From Planktothricoides raciborskii GIHE-MW2 (lineage in GTDB: Bacteria; Cyanobacteriota; Cyanobacteriia; Cyanobacteriales; Laspinemataceae), in contig NZ_CP159837.1 in assembly GCF_040564635.1 (NCBI RefSeq), positions 7,117,001-7,181,000 of the forward strand: a DNA stretch of 64,000 nucleotides, given 5' to 3'. The notes under the pieces are model-generated. The model was not told the DNA's origin and searched no databases. It worked only from the letters and a program-made list of their open reading frames with translations. A program made the translations under genes and the position numbers. This document shows, in pieces, positions 45,428-54,025 of this stretch (position 1 is its first letter; every line of letters starts with the position of its first letter).

Positions 45428-45685
45428 ACAAGAATACTCAGTATATTTCGTGTTCGTGTTGGAATCAATTCACCTACCCTAACCGTCTTCTGCTCATTTA
45501 AACATTTAATAAATTTACTCAAACGCCAGCTAAATCGCTAATCAGAAATGCAGTTGACCTTGGGATGATGTTTGAATTTTAACTTTTACACCCCTTTCTC
45601 CAGGAAGGAATTTCTTCAGTTGTACCTGGGACACTGATGTTATCTTCAAGTGACTGAGAATATTCTATCAATAGTGAATCCGTAC

Positions 45686-45985
45686 TTAAGCCGCTTTTCC
45701 TTCGACTTGTTTTTCTAGATACTGGGTGGCTTGACGCAGGTTCTTGAAATAGTTATCCCAAAACAGCTTTTGAATGTCCAAAGTCGATTGATTGGCTTGG
45801 GATTGAAGCTCCAGGGAAGCTGCAATAATATCTTCGCCAAATTTAATCGATTCTTCCACACTGCCCTTGACATTCAGGGCTTTCATTCCCGCTGCCATTG
45901 GGGTCACTTCAATCCACTTGTCAAACATGGTGCGCTGTAGTTTCAATAACTCTTTAGACCAGTCTTCAACAGTTGCATTTGTCAT
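45686..45985 (-). CDS. small helical phasin-like protein
   Basis: A 99-residue, soluble, wholly helical protein (VEDWSKELLKLQRTMFDKWI, EESIKFGEDIIAASLELQSQ, LFWDNYFKNLRQATQYLEKQ) with a short KAA tail. The amphipathic helices and size resemble cyanobacterial PhaP-type phasins that coat polyhydroxybutyrate granules, but no pha gene is near. A thylakoid-associated helper is another option. The start has AGGAGACGCC before it. Confidence 0.7.
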   Translation of the reverse strand: MTNATVEDWSKELLKLQRTMFDKWIEVTPMAAGMKALNVKGSVEESIKFGEDIIAASLELQSQANQSTLDIQKLFWDNYFKNLRQATQYLEKQVEGKAA

Positions 45986-46481
45986 AATTGTGGCGTCTCC
46001 TATAATTAATTTTTTTGATTATAGCACCAATTATTCGTTCTGAATATTAGTTTTTGTTTCGGTGATTTGCAAAGTTTTTTATCATTTTTTCATTTTAGCA
46101 AAGTCCGATCAATGCGCCAATTTCTGCCCAGAAAGGATCAAATTACTCAAACTCATTGACTTCATGGCGACTTGATGGCGGAATTTCGCAAAAACTCCAG
46201 GATTGAAAATGAGGTGATCGCTTAAAAATGAGATAATAAAATGAGACAATATTTACGATTGTTAAATCAAAATTTAATAATTGTGTAAACCATCAAAAGT
46301 CTCTAGGGACTTTCCTGCCGTATAGCCTTACGGCTAACGCTCCGCAATGGATCCCGTTTAAATAATTGCAAGTCACAAATTACAAATTGTAAATTACATA
46401 TATTTATAAACCCTGTTTCTTGATGCGGTATCTTTAAATAGCTTAATATTTCTTGCAATTTCCATCCGGTGAGAATTTGTC
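45986..46481. other. 496-bp intergenic region
   Basis: No gene. It contains a GCCTTACGGCTAACGCTCCGC palindrome-like repeat near 46325, CAAATTACAAATTGTAAATTAC short repeats near 46375, and AT-rich DNA likely to hold promoters for both flanking genes. Confidence 0.5.
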
Positions 46482-48236
46482 ATGTTGTCTTGGCCAAAAA
46501 ATCCGTGGTTTCGATTGGCGATCGCCGCCGCAATGACCTTTTTCCTAATCGCTTTGACCTTAACAGTGCATCGGTACTACACCTTCTATGCCTCCTTTGA
46601 CCAAGGCATCTTTAACCAGGTTTATTGGAATAGTCTTCACGGTCGTTTTTTTCAGAGTTCCTTATCCTCTTCACTCTCCACAAATGTGGTTCACAGTGGC
46701 GAATTTCCCGACGTATCCTATCACCGACTAGGGCAACATTTCACCCCAGCCTTATTAATTTGGCTACCGATTTACGCCCTATTTCCTAATGCCATAACTT
46801 TAACCGTCTTACAAGTAACCTTAGTCACCGCAGCGGGTTTAGTCTTATATATCCTCGCCCGACAATATCTGCAACCCCCCCTCGCGGCCATGATTGTGGT
46901 CAGCTTTTATAGTGCAAATGCAATTATTGGCCCGACCCTTTCTAATTTTGCCGATAACTGTCAAATGCCATTATTTATGTTTACCCTGCTGCTGGCAATG
47001 GAAAAACGCTGGTGGCCATTATTTTGTCTGATGGCAGTTTGTGTATTAGCAGTCCGGGAAGATGGCGGAGTTTCCTTATTTGGGGTGGGAATTTATCTGA
47101 CCCTAAGTAAACGTTATCCCAAATTAGGATTAGGGGTTTCTATGCTCAGTTTTCTCTACATATTAGGGTTGACTAATATCATTATGCCCTTATTTTCTGA
47201 GGATGTTGCTCGCCGATTTACCCTGGAAAGGTTTGGGCATTTGCTGGGTTCGGAAGAACCCAAAGAACAAGCCACCACGTTAGATTTATTGTGGGCATTA
47301 ATTAGCCAACCGGGGAAAGTATTGCGGAAACTCCTGATTCCCATAGACCGCAAAATTCTTTATTTATTGGGGCAATGGTTGCCTTTTGGGTTAATTCCTG
47401 TAGCCGCCCCCGCAGCATGGGCGATCGCTGGTTTTCCTTTAATTGCAATTTTCTTACAACAAGGGCAAACCGCTTTATCAATTAACATTCGGTATGCCAT
47501 GACCGTAGTACCGGGAATTTGTTACGGCATGATTCTTTGGTGGTCAAATCGTCAAGAATTGCGAACCGCCCCAATGCGAGACTTGCTGCTGAGAGGCTTG
47601 ACCCAAATTAGTCTGTGGGTTGCCCCGGTTACGGTGGTAAAAGAAGTATTTGAAGGGTGGATCAATTCCTTAAAAAATCGTCCCCAGTTATTCACCGTCT
47701 CCATGCAACGATTTTGGACAATTTGTCTCGGTTTATCGATTATTTTATCCCTAACTTCTAACCCGAATCGCACCTTATCTTTTATTATTCCTGACTCAAT
47801 TAATCCTTGGGTTTATGTGTCCTTGCCCCAACGGTGGCAACATAGCGCCGTAATTCATTCTGTTTTGCCAGAAATTCCCCCAGATGCCAGTGTTTCTGCC
47901 ACTACTTATATTGTGCCCCATTTGTCCAGCCGTCGAGAAATTCTCCGATTTCCCGCCCTAGAATTACGCAACGATCGCGCCAGAGTGGTGCAAACAGAAT
48001 ATGCGATCGCGGACTTGTGGCAACTGGAACAATATCAGCCTGCATTCAAACATGACCGGGCATTATTAAAAAACATGATTTCAGTCATTGACAATATCCA
48101 CAATAGTGGACTTTATGGCATCATTCGCTTTACCGATGGAGTAATTTTATTACACCGAGGACAAACTTCCGACCCCGAAGCAGTCACCGCTTGGCAAACT
48201 TATCGAGACAAGATTACTGCTTTATTAGTTAAATAA
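46482..48236 (+). CDS. DUF2079 polytopic membrane protein
   Basis: A 584-residue membrane protein with about ten helices. The N-terminal block YTFYASFDQGIFNQVYWNSL and HRLGQHFTPALLIWLPIYAL is the hallmark of DUF2079, relatives of GT-C/ArnT-type glycosyltransferases. VREDGGVSLFGVGIYL is also conserved. The C-terminal third is a soluble, probably periplasmic domain (PPDASVSATTYIVPHLSSR). The function is unknown; lipid-linked sugar transfer is a plausible guess. Confidence 0.88.
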   Translation: MLSWPKNPWFRLAIAAAMTFFLIALTLTVHRYYTFYASFDQGIFNQVYWNSLHGRFFQSSLSSSLSTNVVHSGEFPDVSYHRLGQHFTPALLIWLPIYALFPNAITLTVLQVTLVTAAGLVLYILARQYLQPPLAAMIVVSFYSANAIIGPTLSNFADNCQMPLFMFTLLLAMEKRWWPLFCLMAVCVLAVREDGGVSLFGVGIYLTLSKRYPKLGLGVSMLSFLYILGLTNIIMPLFSEDVARRFTLERFGHLLGSEEPKEQATTLDLLWALISQPGKVLRKLLIPIDRKILYLLGQWLPFGLIPVAAPAAWAIAGFPLIAIFLQQGQTALSINIRYAMTVVPGICYGMILWWSNRQELRTAPMRDLLLRGLTQISLWVAPVTVVKEVFEGWINSLKNRPQLFTVSMQRFWTICLGLSIILSLTSNPNRTLSFIIPDSINPWVYVSLPQRWQHSAVIHSVLPEIPPDASVSATTYIVPHLSSRREILRFPALELRNDRARVVQTEYAIADLWQLEQYQPAFKHDRALLKNMISVIDNIHNSGLYGIIRFTDGVILLHRGQTSDPEAVTAWQTYRDKITALLVK

Positions 48237-48537
48237 ATAAAGACTTAAATCGCAGGGTGGGCAAAATTTCTACATCAGACTACAAGTTAAGTAATTCTAT
48301 CCATTTGCCCACCCTAAAATATCGTAGGGTGGGCAAAATTTCTACATCAGACTTAAATCGTAGGGTGGGCAAAATTTTGCCCACCCTACCACTTGATAAT
48401 CAATCAAGAAATTAAATCAATTTGCCCAGCCGACAAATAACAAATAACTAATAAACAACAACGAATAAGTTATGCAAACTCTGACCAAGTAAGTTAAAGT
48501 AAGTATAGAAGCTCAGTAAGCACAGACTTCAGGAAAA
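48237..48537. repeat. three nested GTAGGGTGGGCAAAATTT repeats
   Basis: Copies of AGGGTGGGCAAAATTTCTAC (followed by ATCAGACT) occur near 48254 and 48325, and a full palindrome GTAGGGTGGGCAAAATTT…GCCCACCCTAC at 48360-48389. They are followed by AACAAATAACTAATAAAC short repeats. This is the largest local cluster of the GTAGGGTGGGC family in the window. Confidence 0.85.
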
Positions 48538-49182
48538 ATGCCACCCTCCTATATTGCTGTTCGGGAACTCCCGCTGTTTCCTTTACCGGAAGTAGTTCTA
48601 TTTCCAGGTCGGCCTCTGCCTCTACATATTTTTGAATTCCGCTACCGAATCATGATGAACACGATTCTGGAGAGCGATCGCCGGTTTGGGGTCGTCTTAT
48701 GGGATCCCGTAAGACGCCAACCGGCGACGGTTGGTTGCTGTGCGGAGATTCTTCAGTATCAACGCCTGCCTGATGACCGGATGAAAATGCTGACCTTGGG
48801 ACAGCAACGATTCCGTGTTTTGGAATACGTTCGCGAAAAACCCTATCTGGTCGGTTTAGTAGAATGGATTTCTGATCAACCAACCACTGAAGATTTACGT
48901 CCCTTAGCGGCGAACGTTGAGGAATTATTAAAGGATGTGGTGCGGTTGTCGGCCAAGTTGATGGATCAAAAAATCGAAATTCCCGACGATATTCCCAGTT
49001 TGCCCACAGAACTGTCTTATTGGGTGGCCAGCAACCTTTATGGTGTCCCCCAAGAACAGCAAGACCTGCTGGAAATGATCAGTACAAGCGATCGCCTTAC
49101 CAGAGAATCAGAAATTCTCACTTCGACTCGCAATCATCTGGCAGCGCGAACAGTTCTGAAAGATACGTTTAATGAAAATTAG
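48538..49182 (+). CDS. LON peptidase substrate-binding-domain protein
   Basis: A 214-residue protein consisting of the LON N-terminal (PUA-like) domain only: LPLFPLPEVVLFPGRPLPLH, IFEFRYRIMM, and the later LTLGQQRFRVLEYVREKPYL. The helical half follows (LSAKLMDQKIEIPDDIPSLP, LSYWVASNLYG). It lacks the ATPase and Ser-Lys peptidase domains, as do many cyanobacterial homologues, so it probably acts as an adaptor or regulator. Monocistronic, with a terminator after it. Confidence 0.92.
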   Translation: MPPSYIAVRELPLFPLPEVVLFPGRPLPLHIFEFRYRIMMNTILESDRRFGVVLWDPVRRQPATVGCCAEILQYQRLPDDRMKMLTLGQQRFRVLEYVREKPYLVGLVEWISDQPTTEDLRPLAANVEELLKDVVRLSAKLMDQKIEIPDDIPSLPTELSYWVASNLYGVPQEQQDLLEMISTSDRLTRESEILTSTRNHLAARTVLKDTFNEN

Positions 49183-49211
49183 AATTAATTGAAACGTTTC
49201 CCAAAACCCAG

Positions 49212-49245
49212 AAACCCGGTTTTTTTTGTCAAAAACCGGGTTTTT
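49212..49245 (+). terminator. rho-independent terminator-like hairpin
   Basis: AAACCCGGTTTTT (49212-49224) and AAAAACCGGGTTT (49231-49243) pair over 13 bp and are followed by Ts, 30 bp after the LON-domain gene. The AAACCCGG word recurs around 42785 and 42838, so it may also be a dispersed repeat. The remaining DNA to 49568 has no gene or further structure that I can support. Confidence 0.65.
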
Positions 49246-49568
49246 CAGTTTCTATGCCTCAAAAATACAGAATTATTGAGGACACTGGTAATTAGGAAAT
49301 TGGTAAAAAGAAAAAATACTATTTTTATTATATACTAAACTAAGTCTAAATTCAGTTAATTCATCCCCGGTAACGGGCTTAATGAATTACTCATCTCTGT
49401 TGCGGCTATCGATTGATTTTACTGGGTTGGTTTGGGTAGAAATTGCGGGCATTTGATGCCTAGATGTGAGATGATTCCTGACGAATTGCTACCGTTTAAC
49501 TCCCTGGAATGAACCCTAGAATGAACAATGAATTTTTACATCTCTAAAAAAAATAAACAGGCTATACC

Positions 49569-50204
49569 ATGAACATTGCATTTATTGGCATCGGCCAAGT
49601 GGGATCCGCTTTAGCCGGACAGTTAGTAGGATTAGGTCATACGGTGAAAATTGCCGCCCGCGATCGCAATTCCGACAAGGTAAAAGCTGCCTTAGCCAAG
49701 TATCCTAATTTGCAAGTGGCGGCGATTTCCGAGGCGATCGCCACTGCGGAAATAGTATTTTTAGCTACCCCCTTTTCTGCCAATCAAACCGCCCTGGCAG
49801 AAGCCGGAGATTTATCCGGTAAAATATTAGTAGATTGTACCAATCCCGTTGGCGCTGGTTTCACTCACGGACTAAATAATGAACAATCTGGCGGTGAATT
49901 TGTCCAAAACCTTGTCCCCAATGCCAAAGTAGTAAAAGCCTTCACCATTTACGGATTTGAAAAATTTGAAAATAATACTTATCCCGGTTATGGGGACTTG
50001 AAACCAGCGATGCTAATTGCAGGCAACGATCCTGATGCTAAACAGGTAGTGGCAAACCTCTGTATAGAAATGGGGTGGGAACCTGTGGACACGGGAAATC
50101 TGGCCATGAGTTTGCATCTAGAACACATGACCCTGTTGTGGATTAAAATGGCCCGCTTGCAAGGATTAGGGTCTGGTTTTGTTTGGGCAAAACTACAACG
50201 ATAG
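49569..50204 (+). CDS. NADP-binding F420-reductase-like oxidoreductase
   Basis: A 211-residue Rossmann protein of the F420-dependent NADP oxidoreductase / pyrroline-carboxylate-reductase-like group: NIAFIGIGQVGSALAGQLVG at the N-terminus, EIVFLATPFSANQTAL, LVDCTNPVGAGFTHG and VVKAFTIYGFEKF. Cyanobacteria use such proteins with NADP; the substrate is unknown. It is convergent with the defence-like island. Confidence 0.85.
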   Translation: MNIAFIGIGQVGSALAGQLVGLGHTVKIAARDRNSDKVKAALAKYPNLQVAAISEAIATAEIVFLATPFSANQTALAEAGDLSGKILVDCTNPVGAGFTHGLNNEQSGGEFVQNLVPNAKVVKAFTIYGFEKFENNTYPGYGDLKPAMLIAGNDPDAKQVVANLCIEMGWEPVDTGNLAMSLHLEHMTLLWIKMARLQGLGSGFVWAKLQR

Positions 50205-50261
50205 GGACAACTATAGGCGATCGCTTTCCCAGTTTTAAATCTAAAAAAATTAACCAATTTC

Positions 50262-50306
50262 ACACAGAGAGAACAAAAATATTTTATATCTTTGTGTTCT
50301 CTGTGT
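50262..50306. repeat. imperfect inverted repeat between convergent genes
   Basis: ACACAGAGAGAACAAA and TTTGTGTTCTCTGTGT are near-perfect inverted arms around an AT-rich loop. The structure lies between two convergent genes and may end transcription from both sides. Confidence 0.6.
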
Positions 50307-50378
50307 CTTTGTGGTTTTCCATCCGAGCATAAAATAGACACAAAAAGCAATTAAATTGCGCTTTTCTACTTTTTCTGC

Positions 50379-51899
50379 TTACTTTGGCCGTTTCACCCCT
50401 CCTTTACGTTTCACTTGAAAGCCATATAAATAAATTTCCGGCATATTAATCCGTCCATCAAAACGACTTTCAACAATTCCCATTTGCAGTAAATATTTCA
50501 ATATTTCTTCAGAGTTATTAGCCGGTGGTTTTTTTTCAGGTCTTTCACTCCATCGAGTAGATTGTACGGCTTCTAAAAATGTCTCCCTGGGCATCGGAGC
50601 ATTTAAACCCACTAAGCTAGTCTTCAGAGATTCTAACCAGGGGTATTCCTCTTGTAATTCCCGAATGCGATCTTCGGAAGTATCCATTAAAGCCCCCTGT
50701 AACTCAGAGGGTTGCAAAAGTTTGGTTTCCGGTAGGTTCTGTTCAGATTGTCCGGAAATTCTTCTGCTGGCTGCTAAGGCAAATAATTTTAGAAAAGAAC
50801 GTGGGGCAATTCGACCACCAGCATCTTGAAGGTGATTAGGAATCCAACGATAGGTAATTCCTTTTTTAGGAGCATTTCCCATATACTTACCAATCATCAT
50901 CTCGATCAGTTGTTCAAACAATTTTTCGTTTGATGTGGCAGTCCATCCCAAGCTATTTTTTTCTTCAATAATTAAACCTGGAATGTTTTGTAAATATGCT
51001 CGCATTTCATTACTAGAATTGGCGAGACGCTTGACTAAAAGTTGATAAAGCCAGGAATTTTGCCATTCCAAGCGAATTTGATGACCCGATAGTTTAGAAG
51101 CATCGGGAAAATTCAAAAATTCTTCTCGAAATAGATCGGTTCGCAAAAATATTTTCGGGCAGATTCTCTCCCAACGGCGCGATCGATCCAGCCATAAGGC
51201 TAAAAGTTCACGAATTGGGCTGGCTAAGGCAGTGTAAGAACTGACTAACCTATCTAATTCGTCATAACTAACAAATAACCAATTATCGGTTTCGATTAAT
51301 TTTTCATCTAATTTATCTAATACATCATTAAATTTTTCCAGATGTTCGTTCACCAAGGGCAGCCAATCAGATAAAAGGGACAATTTTTCTTTTAGTTTAT
51401 GGGCAATGAAAGCGATCGCTGGATCAATTTCGGCAAAAATAAAATCTTTTAGCTTACAGTCTTCTTGCTGTAGGATGACACCTAACATTAACCCAATCCA
51501 GAAACTGCGCCATTCAATGTTTGTAGCATTTTGCATAAGAGACTCAACAATGTCTGGTGTCGGAAAGCGCTTTTCTGCCTTGCGAGTCCGCCCAAAGCCA
51601 GCGATCCATGTTGTTTGGCTTAAAGGAGGTAATGCTCTAATTTTCAAGCTTTCCACCAAAGCTTCCCGTCCTGAAGGAATAGCTAGTAAACGGAATAATT
51701 CTGTTTTGCCGACGCCCCGCCCTCCTTGGATTAATAATATATTAGGTTCTAGTGCCCTGCGATAATCGGCAATCGGCAAAAAGTTTTTTAAGAATTCCTC
51801 CTCATTATAGCTTTCACCTTCAGCGGATCCCCCTGAAGGGGCAATTTTACTAATTAATTCCAGTAAATTTTGTCGATTAAATTCACTCATGGTTTTCAT
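50379..51899 (-). CDS. P-loop ATPase of the defence-like island
   Basis: A 506-residue ATPase with Walker A LIQGGRGVGKTELFRLLA at about residues 54-71 and a likely Walker B / DExD region LFVSYDELDRLVSSY near 200. A conserved arginine-rich stretch follows (WLDRSRRWERICPKIFLRTD), and the C-terminal half ends in a winged-helix-like part (LLQMGIVESRFDGRINMPEI). It resembles the P-loop ATPases of the cyanobacterial Sll1717 type (from memory). Its start overlaps the stop of the KGGVGR ATPase by four bases (ATGA), so the two are translationally coupled. Met at residue 4 is an alternative start. The role is probably signalling or effector control in anti-invader defence (inference). Confidence 0.8.
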   Translation of the reverse strand: MKTMSEFNRQNLLELISKIAPSGGSAEGESYNEEEFLKNFLPIADYRRALEPNILLIQGGRGVGKTELFRLLAIPSGREALVESLKIRALPPLSQTTWIAGFGRTRKAEKRFPTPDIVESLMQNATNIEWRSFWIGLMLGVILQQEDCKLKDFIFAEIDPAIAFIAHKLKEKLSLLSDWLPLVNEHLEKFNDVLDKLDEKLIETDNWLFVSYDELDRLVSSYTALASPIRELLALWLDRSRRWERICPKIFLRTDLFREEFLNFPDASKLSGHQIRLEWQNSWLYQLLVKRLANSSNEMRAYLQNIPGLIIEEKNSLGWTATSNEKLFEQLIEMMIGKYMGNAPKKGITYRWIPNHLQDAGGRIAPRSFLKLFALAASRRISGQSEQNLPETKLLQPSELQGALMDTSEDRIRELQEEYPWLESLKTSLVGLNAPMPRETFLEAVQSTRWSERPEKKPPANNSEEILKYLLQMGIVESRFDGRINMPEIYLYGFQVKRKGGVKRPK

Positions 51900-53272
51900 T
51901 GATTAACTTGGTTTAATTCACGCCCAAAAATTAAACATAATTTTTCGGCAATATTCTGATAAGGATAATCAGTCATGATTCTGACAATATCTGACAATCG
52001 ATTTAACTCTTCTGGGCTTGAGTTTCGGCTAAATAGAGCAATGTCTCCTCGGAGGATATCCTGATATGGTACAACAAAAGGATTAAATGGCGCATCGGGA
52101 TCGTTGGCGTTAGGGACAGTTTCATTTTCAGAATAATAGTTATTTTGAAAAATGGTGTAGGCTTGTTCTCGAAATTCGGTTAACTCTTGTTCTCTGCCCG
52201 TTATTCCTAATCCTGGTGCCATTGAATGTACGAGAATCAACGGCAAACGGTCATCAACTCCAGGGCTGGCTAAATGGCGAATCACATGGGTTAAACCCGC
52301 CCAACTTTGACGGGATTTCGTGCTAAAAATAACTGCTGCATGGGAAAGATTCGCGATCGCCAAGCCACCAATATCGTGAAAACCAGCCCGTGCATCCATC
52401 AGAATAAAATCTAAAGGTTTGGCGGCACTTTCTAATTCTTTTAACATATCTCCCATTGTCCTGCCGATCTCACCATCGACAAGGTTCTGAAAGTCCAACC
52501 GGGCTAATTTTTCTAAGTAATCGCGATCGACGGTTCCTGCGGGAAGTAATTGGATGGTTTCGCCCTCATCTCCGAGCAAAGTGCGATCGCTAATATTGAT
52601 CAATTGAGGGCGAAGTTTCCAATTCTTTCCTTGCACCTTCTTTTCCAATAAATAATCAATCACCCCAAAATTATGAGAGTCATCAGGTAAAAAAATTGTG
52701 GCCAAACCCGGTGCTTCTAAATCCAGATCGACAATCGCCACTCGATGACCATTATTAGCTAAAGTCAATGCGGTTGCAACCAGGGTACTTGTTCGCCCCA
52801 CACCGCCTTTAAAAGAGAAAAAAGATATGATGGCAGGCTTATATTTTTGATAGATTAATTCTGGTTTCCAAGGTGGTTGACCGACGTTTTTATTTGTCCA
52901 TGATTGTTTGGCAATATGACGCTCAAGAATATACCAGCGAAGTGTCTCTGACTCATCATCCCAAGATGCCGGTTCCCTTTCGGCTTTAATCGTATCAATT
53001 AAAGCTTTATAAGCATCTTGTTCTCCGGTAGGCAACCAAATATCATTCCCATAATAAAGCTCAAGGTTTTGAGAAAGAAACCGATCCAGGTGAGTTGTAT
53101 TAACGGCTTCTGGTGTTTGTCCTTCTGATAAATCAAGAAACAGGCGAATTTTGCCATTCACATCACGAATAATGGTGACAGACTCAAGCTTAGGTACAAG
53201 TTCAGAGAAAATGCTTGGTTCCTGAAAGCATTCCCTTACTTTCTCTAATGTTTGACCAAAAGCGATTGTCAT
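51896..53272 (-). CDS. KGGVGR-motif ParA/MinD-like ATPase
   Basis: A 458-residue protein. An N-terminal domain of about 140 residues (VRDVNGKIRLFLDLSEGQT-like, unknown) precedes a ParA/MinD-type domain. The deviant Walker A reads SFKGGVGRTSTLVATALTLA: the P-loop lysine of GKT is replaced by arginine, while the signature lysine before GG is kept. DLDLEAPGLATIF is the switch region and FILMDARAGFHDIGG the Walker B region. The variant suggests a nucleotide-binding switch rather than a plasmid partition protein, and no ParB or parS is present. It lies between the HEPN-like gene (3-bp gap) and the second ATPase (4-bp overlap). Confidence 0.85.
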   Translation of the reverse strand: MTIAFGQTLEKVRECFQEPSIFSELVPKLESVTIIRDVNGKIRLFLDLSEGQTPEAVNTTHLDRFLSQNLELYYGNDIWLPTGEQDAYKALIDTIKAEREPASWDDESETLRWYILERHIAKQSWTNKNVGQPPWKPELIYQKYKPAIISFFSFKGGVGRTSTLVATALTLANNGHRVAIVDLDLEAPGLATIFLPDDSHNFGVIDYLLEKKVQGKNWKLRPQLINISDRTLLGDEGETIQLLPAGTVDRDYLEKLARLDFQNLVDGEIGRTMGDMLKELESAAKPLDFILMDARAGFHDIGGLAIANLSHAAVIFSTKSRQSWAGLTHVIRHLASPGVDDRLPLILVHSMAPGLGITGREQELTEFREQAYTIFQNNYYSENETVPNANDPDAPFNPFVVPYQDILRGDIALFSRNSSPEELNRLSDIVRIMTDYPYQNIAEKLCLIFGRELNQVNQ

Positions 53273-53275
53273 GGA

Positions 53276-53722
53276 TTAAATATCCTTACTATAAATTGAG
53301 CCATTTAGCACTAAGTTTGGGATGATTTTCCGGTAAATTGCTTCGGCAGCTTCAACCGCTAACTTTGCTTGTTTCTCAGTCCAAAGGGGAGACTTGGCAT
53401 ATCTTCTTTCAGGGTGATCCTGAGCTAAAACAGTATCAATGATTGTTGCAGATGGAAGTTGTCGATCTAAAATGGGATAGAGAACCCGCAACCTTTCCAT
53501 TGCCCTTCCCTCAAGTTCATTGAGGTCATGTCCATACTTCTTGACGGCGTTTTTATCATGCTTAAAATATTGCTCTACCAGCAGTTTAAAGGAACATTCT
53601 ACCACATAGCCCGCGAGGTAAACGGCGTTGTCCCAGCGTTGGTTTTCTAAGAGAATTTTGGCATCAATCAGATGCCTCCCGGCTGAGTTGGAATAGGACT
53701 CTTGCATTGTCTTAGTAATCAC
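53276..53722 (-). CDS. HEPN-like helical protein
   Basis: A 148-residue, mostly helical protein with the HEPN-type blocks SAGRHLIDAKILLENQRWDN, AVYLAGYVVECSFKLLVEQY and KYGHDLNELEGRAMERL. The Rx4-6H ribonuclease motif of active HEPN toxins is not evident, so it may be an adaptor or a non-catalytic partner. It is the first gene of the leftward three-gene operon, three bases before the KGGVGR ATPase. The start could also be Met-6. Confidence 0.8.
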   Translation of the reverse strand: MITKTMQESYSNSAGRHLIDAKILLENQRWDNAVYLAGYVVECSFKLLVEQYFKHDKNAVKKYGHDLNELEGRAMERLRVLYPILDRQLPSATIIDTVLAQDHPERRYAKSPLWTEKQAKLAVEAAEAIYRKIIPNLVLNGSIYSKDI

Positions 53723-54025
53723 GACTATATTTATTTATATCATTAAGGACAAAATGATGGACTTAATTTTAAATTTTTATGCCAGAGTTAGGGCGATCGC
53801 GATTCTAGAGACAATATGGCTCAACATGGCCTTTTCATAGGATTGATGAGTTGAAAAAAGCCGCTTAATTTATTTCATCCGCTGAATTAACAAGGGGCGA
53901 TCGCGCAGAAAGAAACGCTTTCGACTCCCTGGCTGTTGCCACACTGACAATTCGTGATATCCTATTTAAAGGTTAGCCTTCTGCCCAGAAAACGTTACAC
54001 GATAACACTTAGGAAATTTGCAATT
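53723..54025. promoter_or_regulatory. divergent promoter region of the defence-like island
   Basis: A 303-bp gap separates the leftward HEPN-ATPase operon from the rightward DUF262 operon. It has two HIP1-type CGATCGC sites and AT-rich stretches at both ends (TATTTATATCAT near 53728; ATCCTATTTAAAGG near 53958), where promoters for the two sides are likely. No operator dyad was recognised. Confidence 0.45.

Noticed and set aside
51896-53272. ParA-like ATPase considered as a plasmid or chromosome partition gene
   Set aside because: No ParB gene or parS-like repeats are adjacent, and the KGGVGR variant with its coupled ATPase and HEPN neighbours fits a defence context better.
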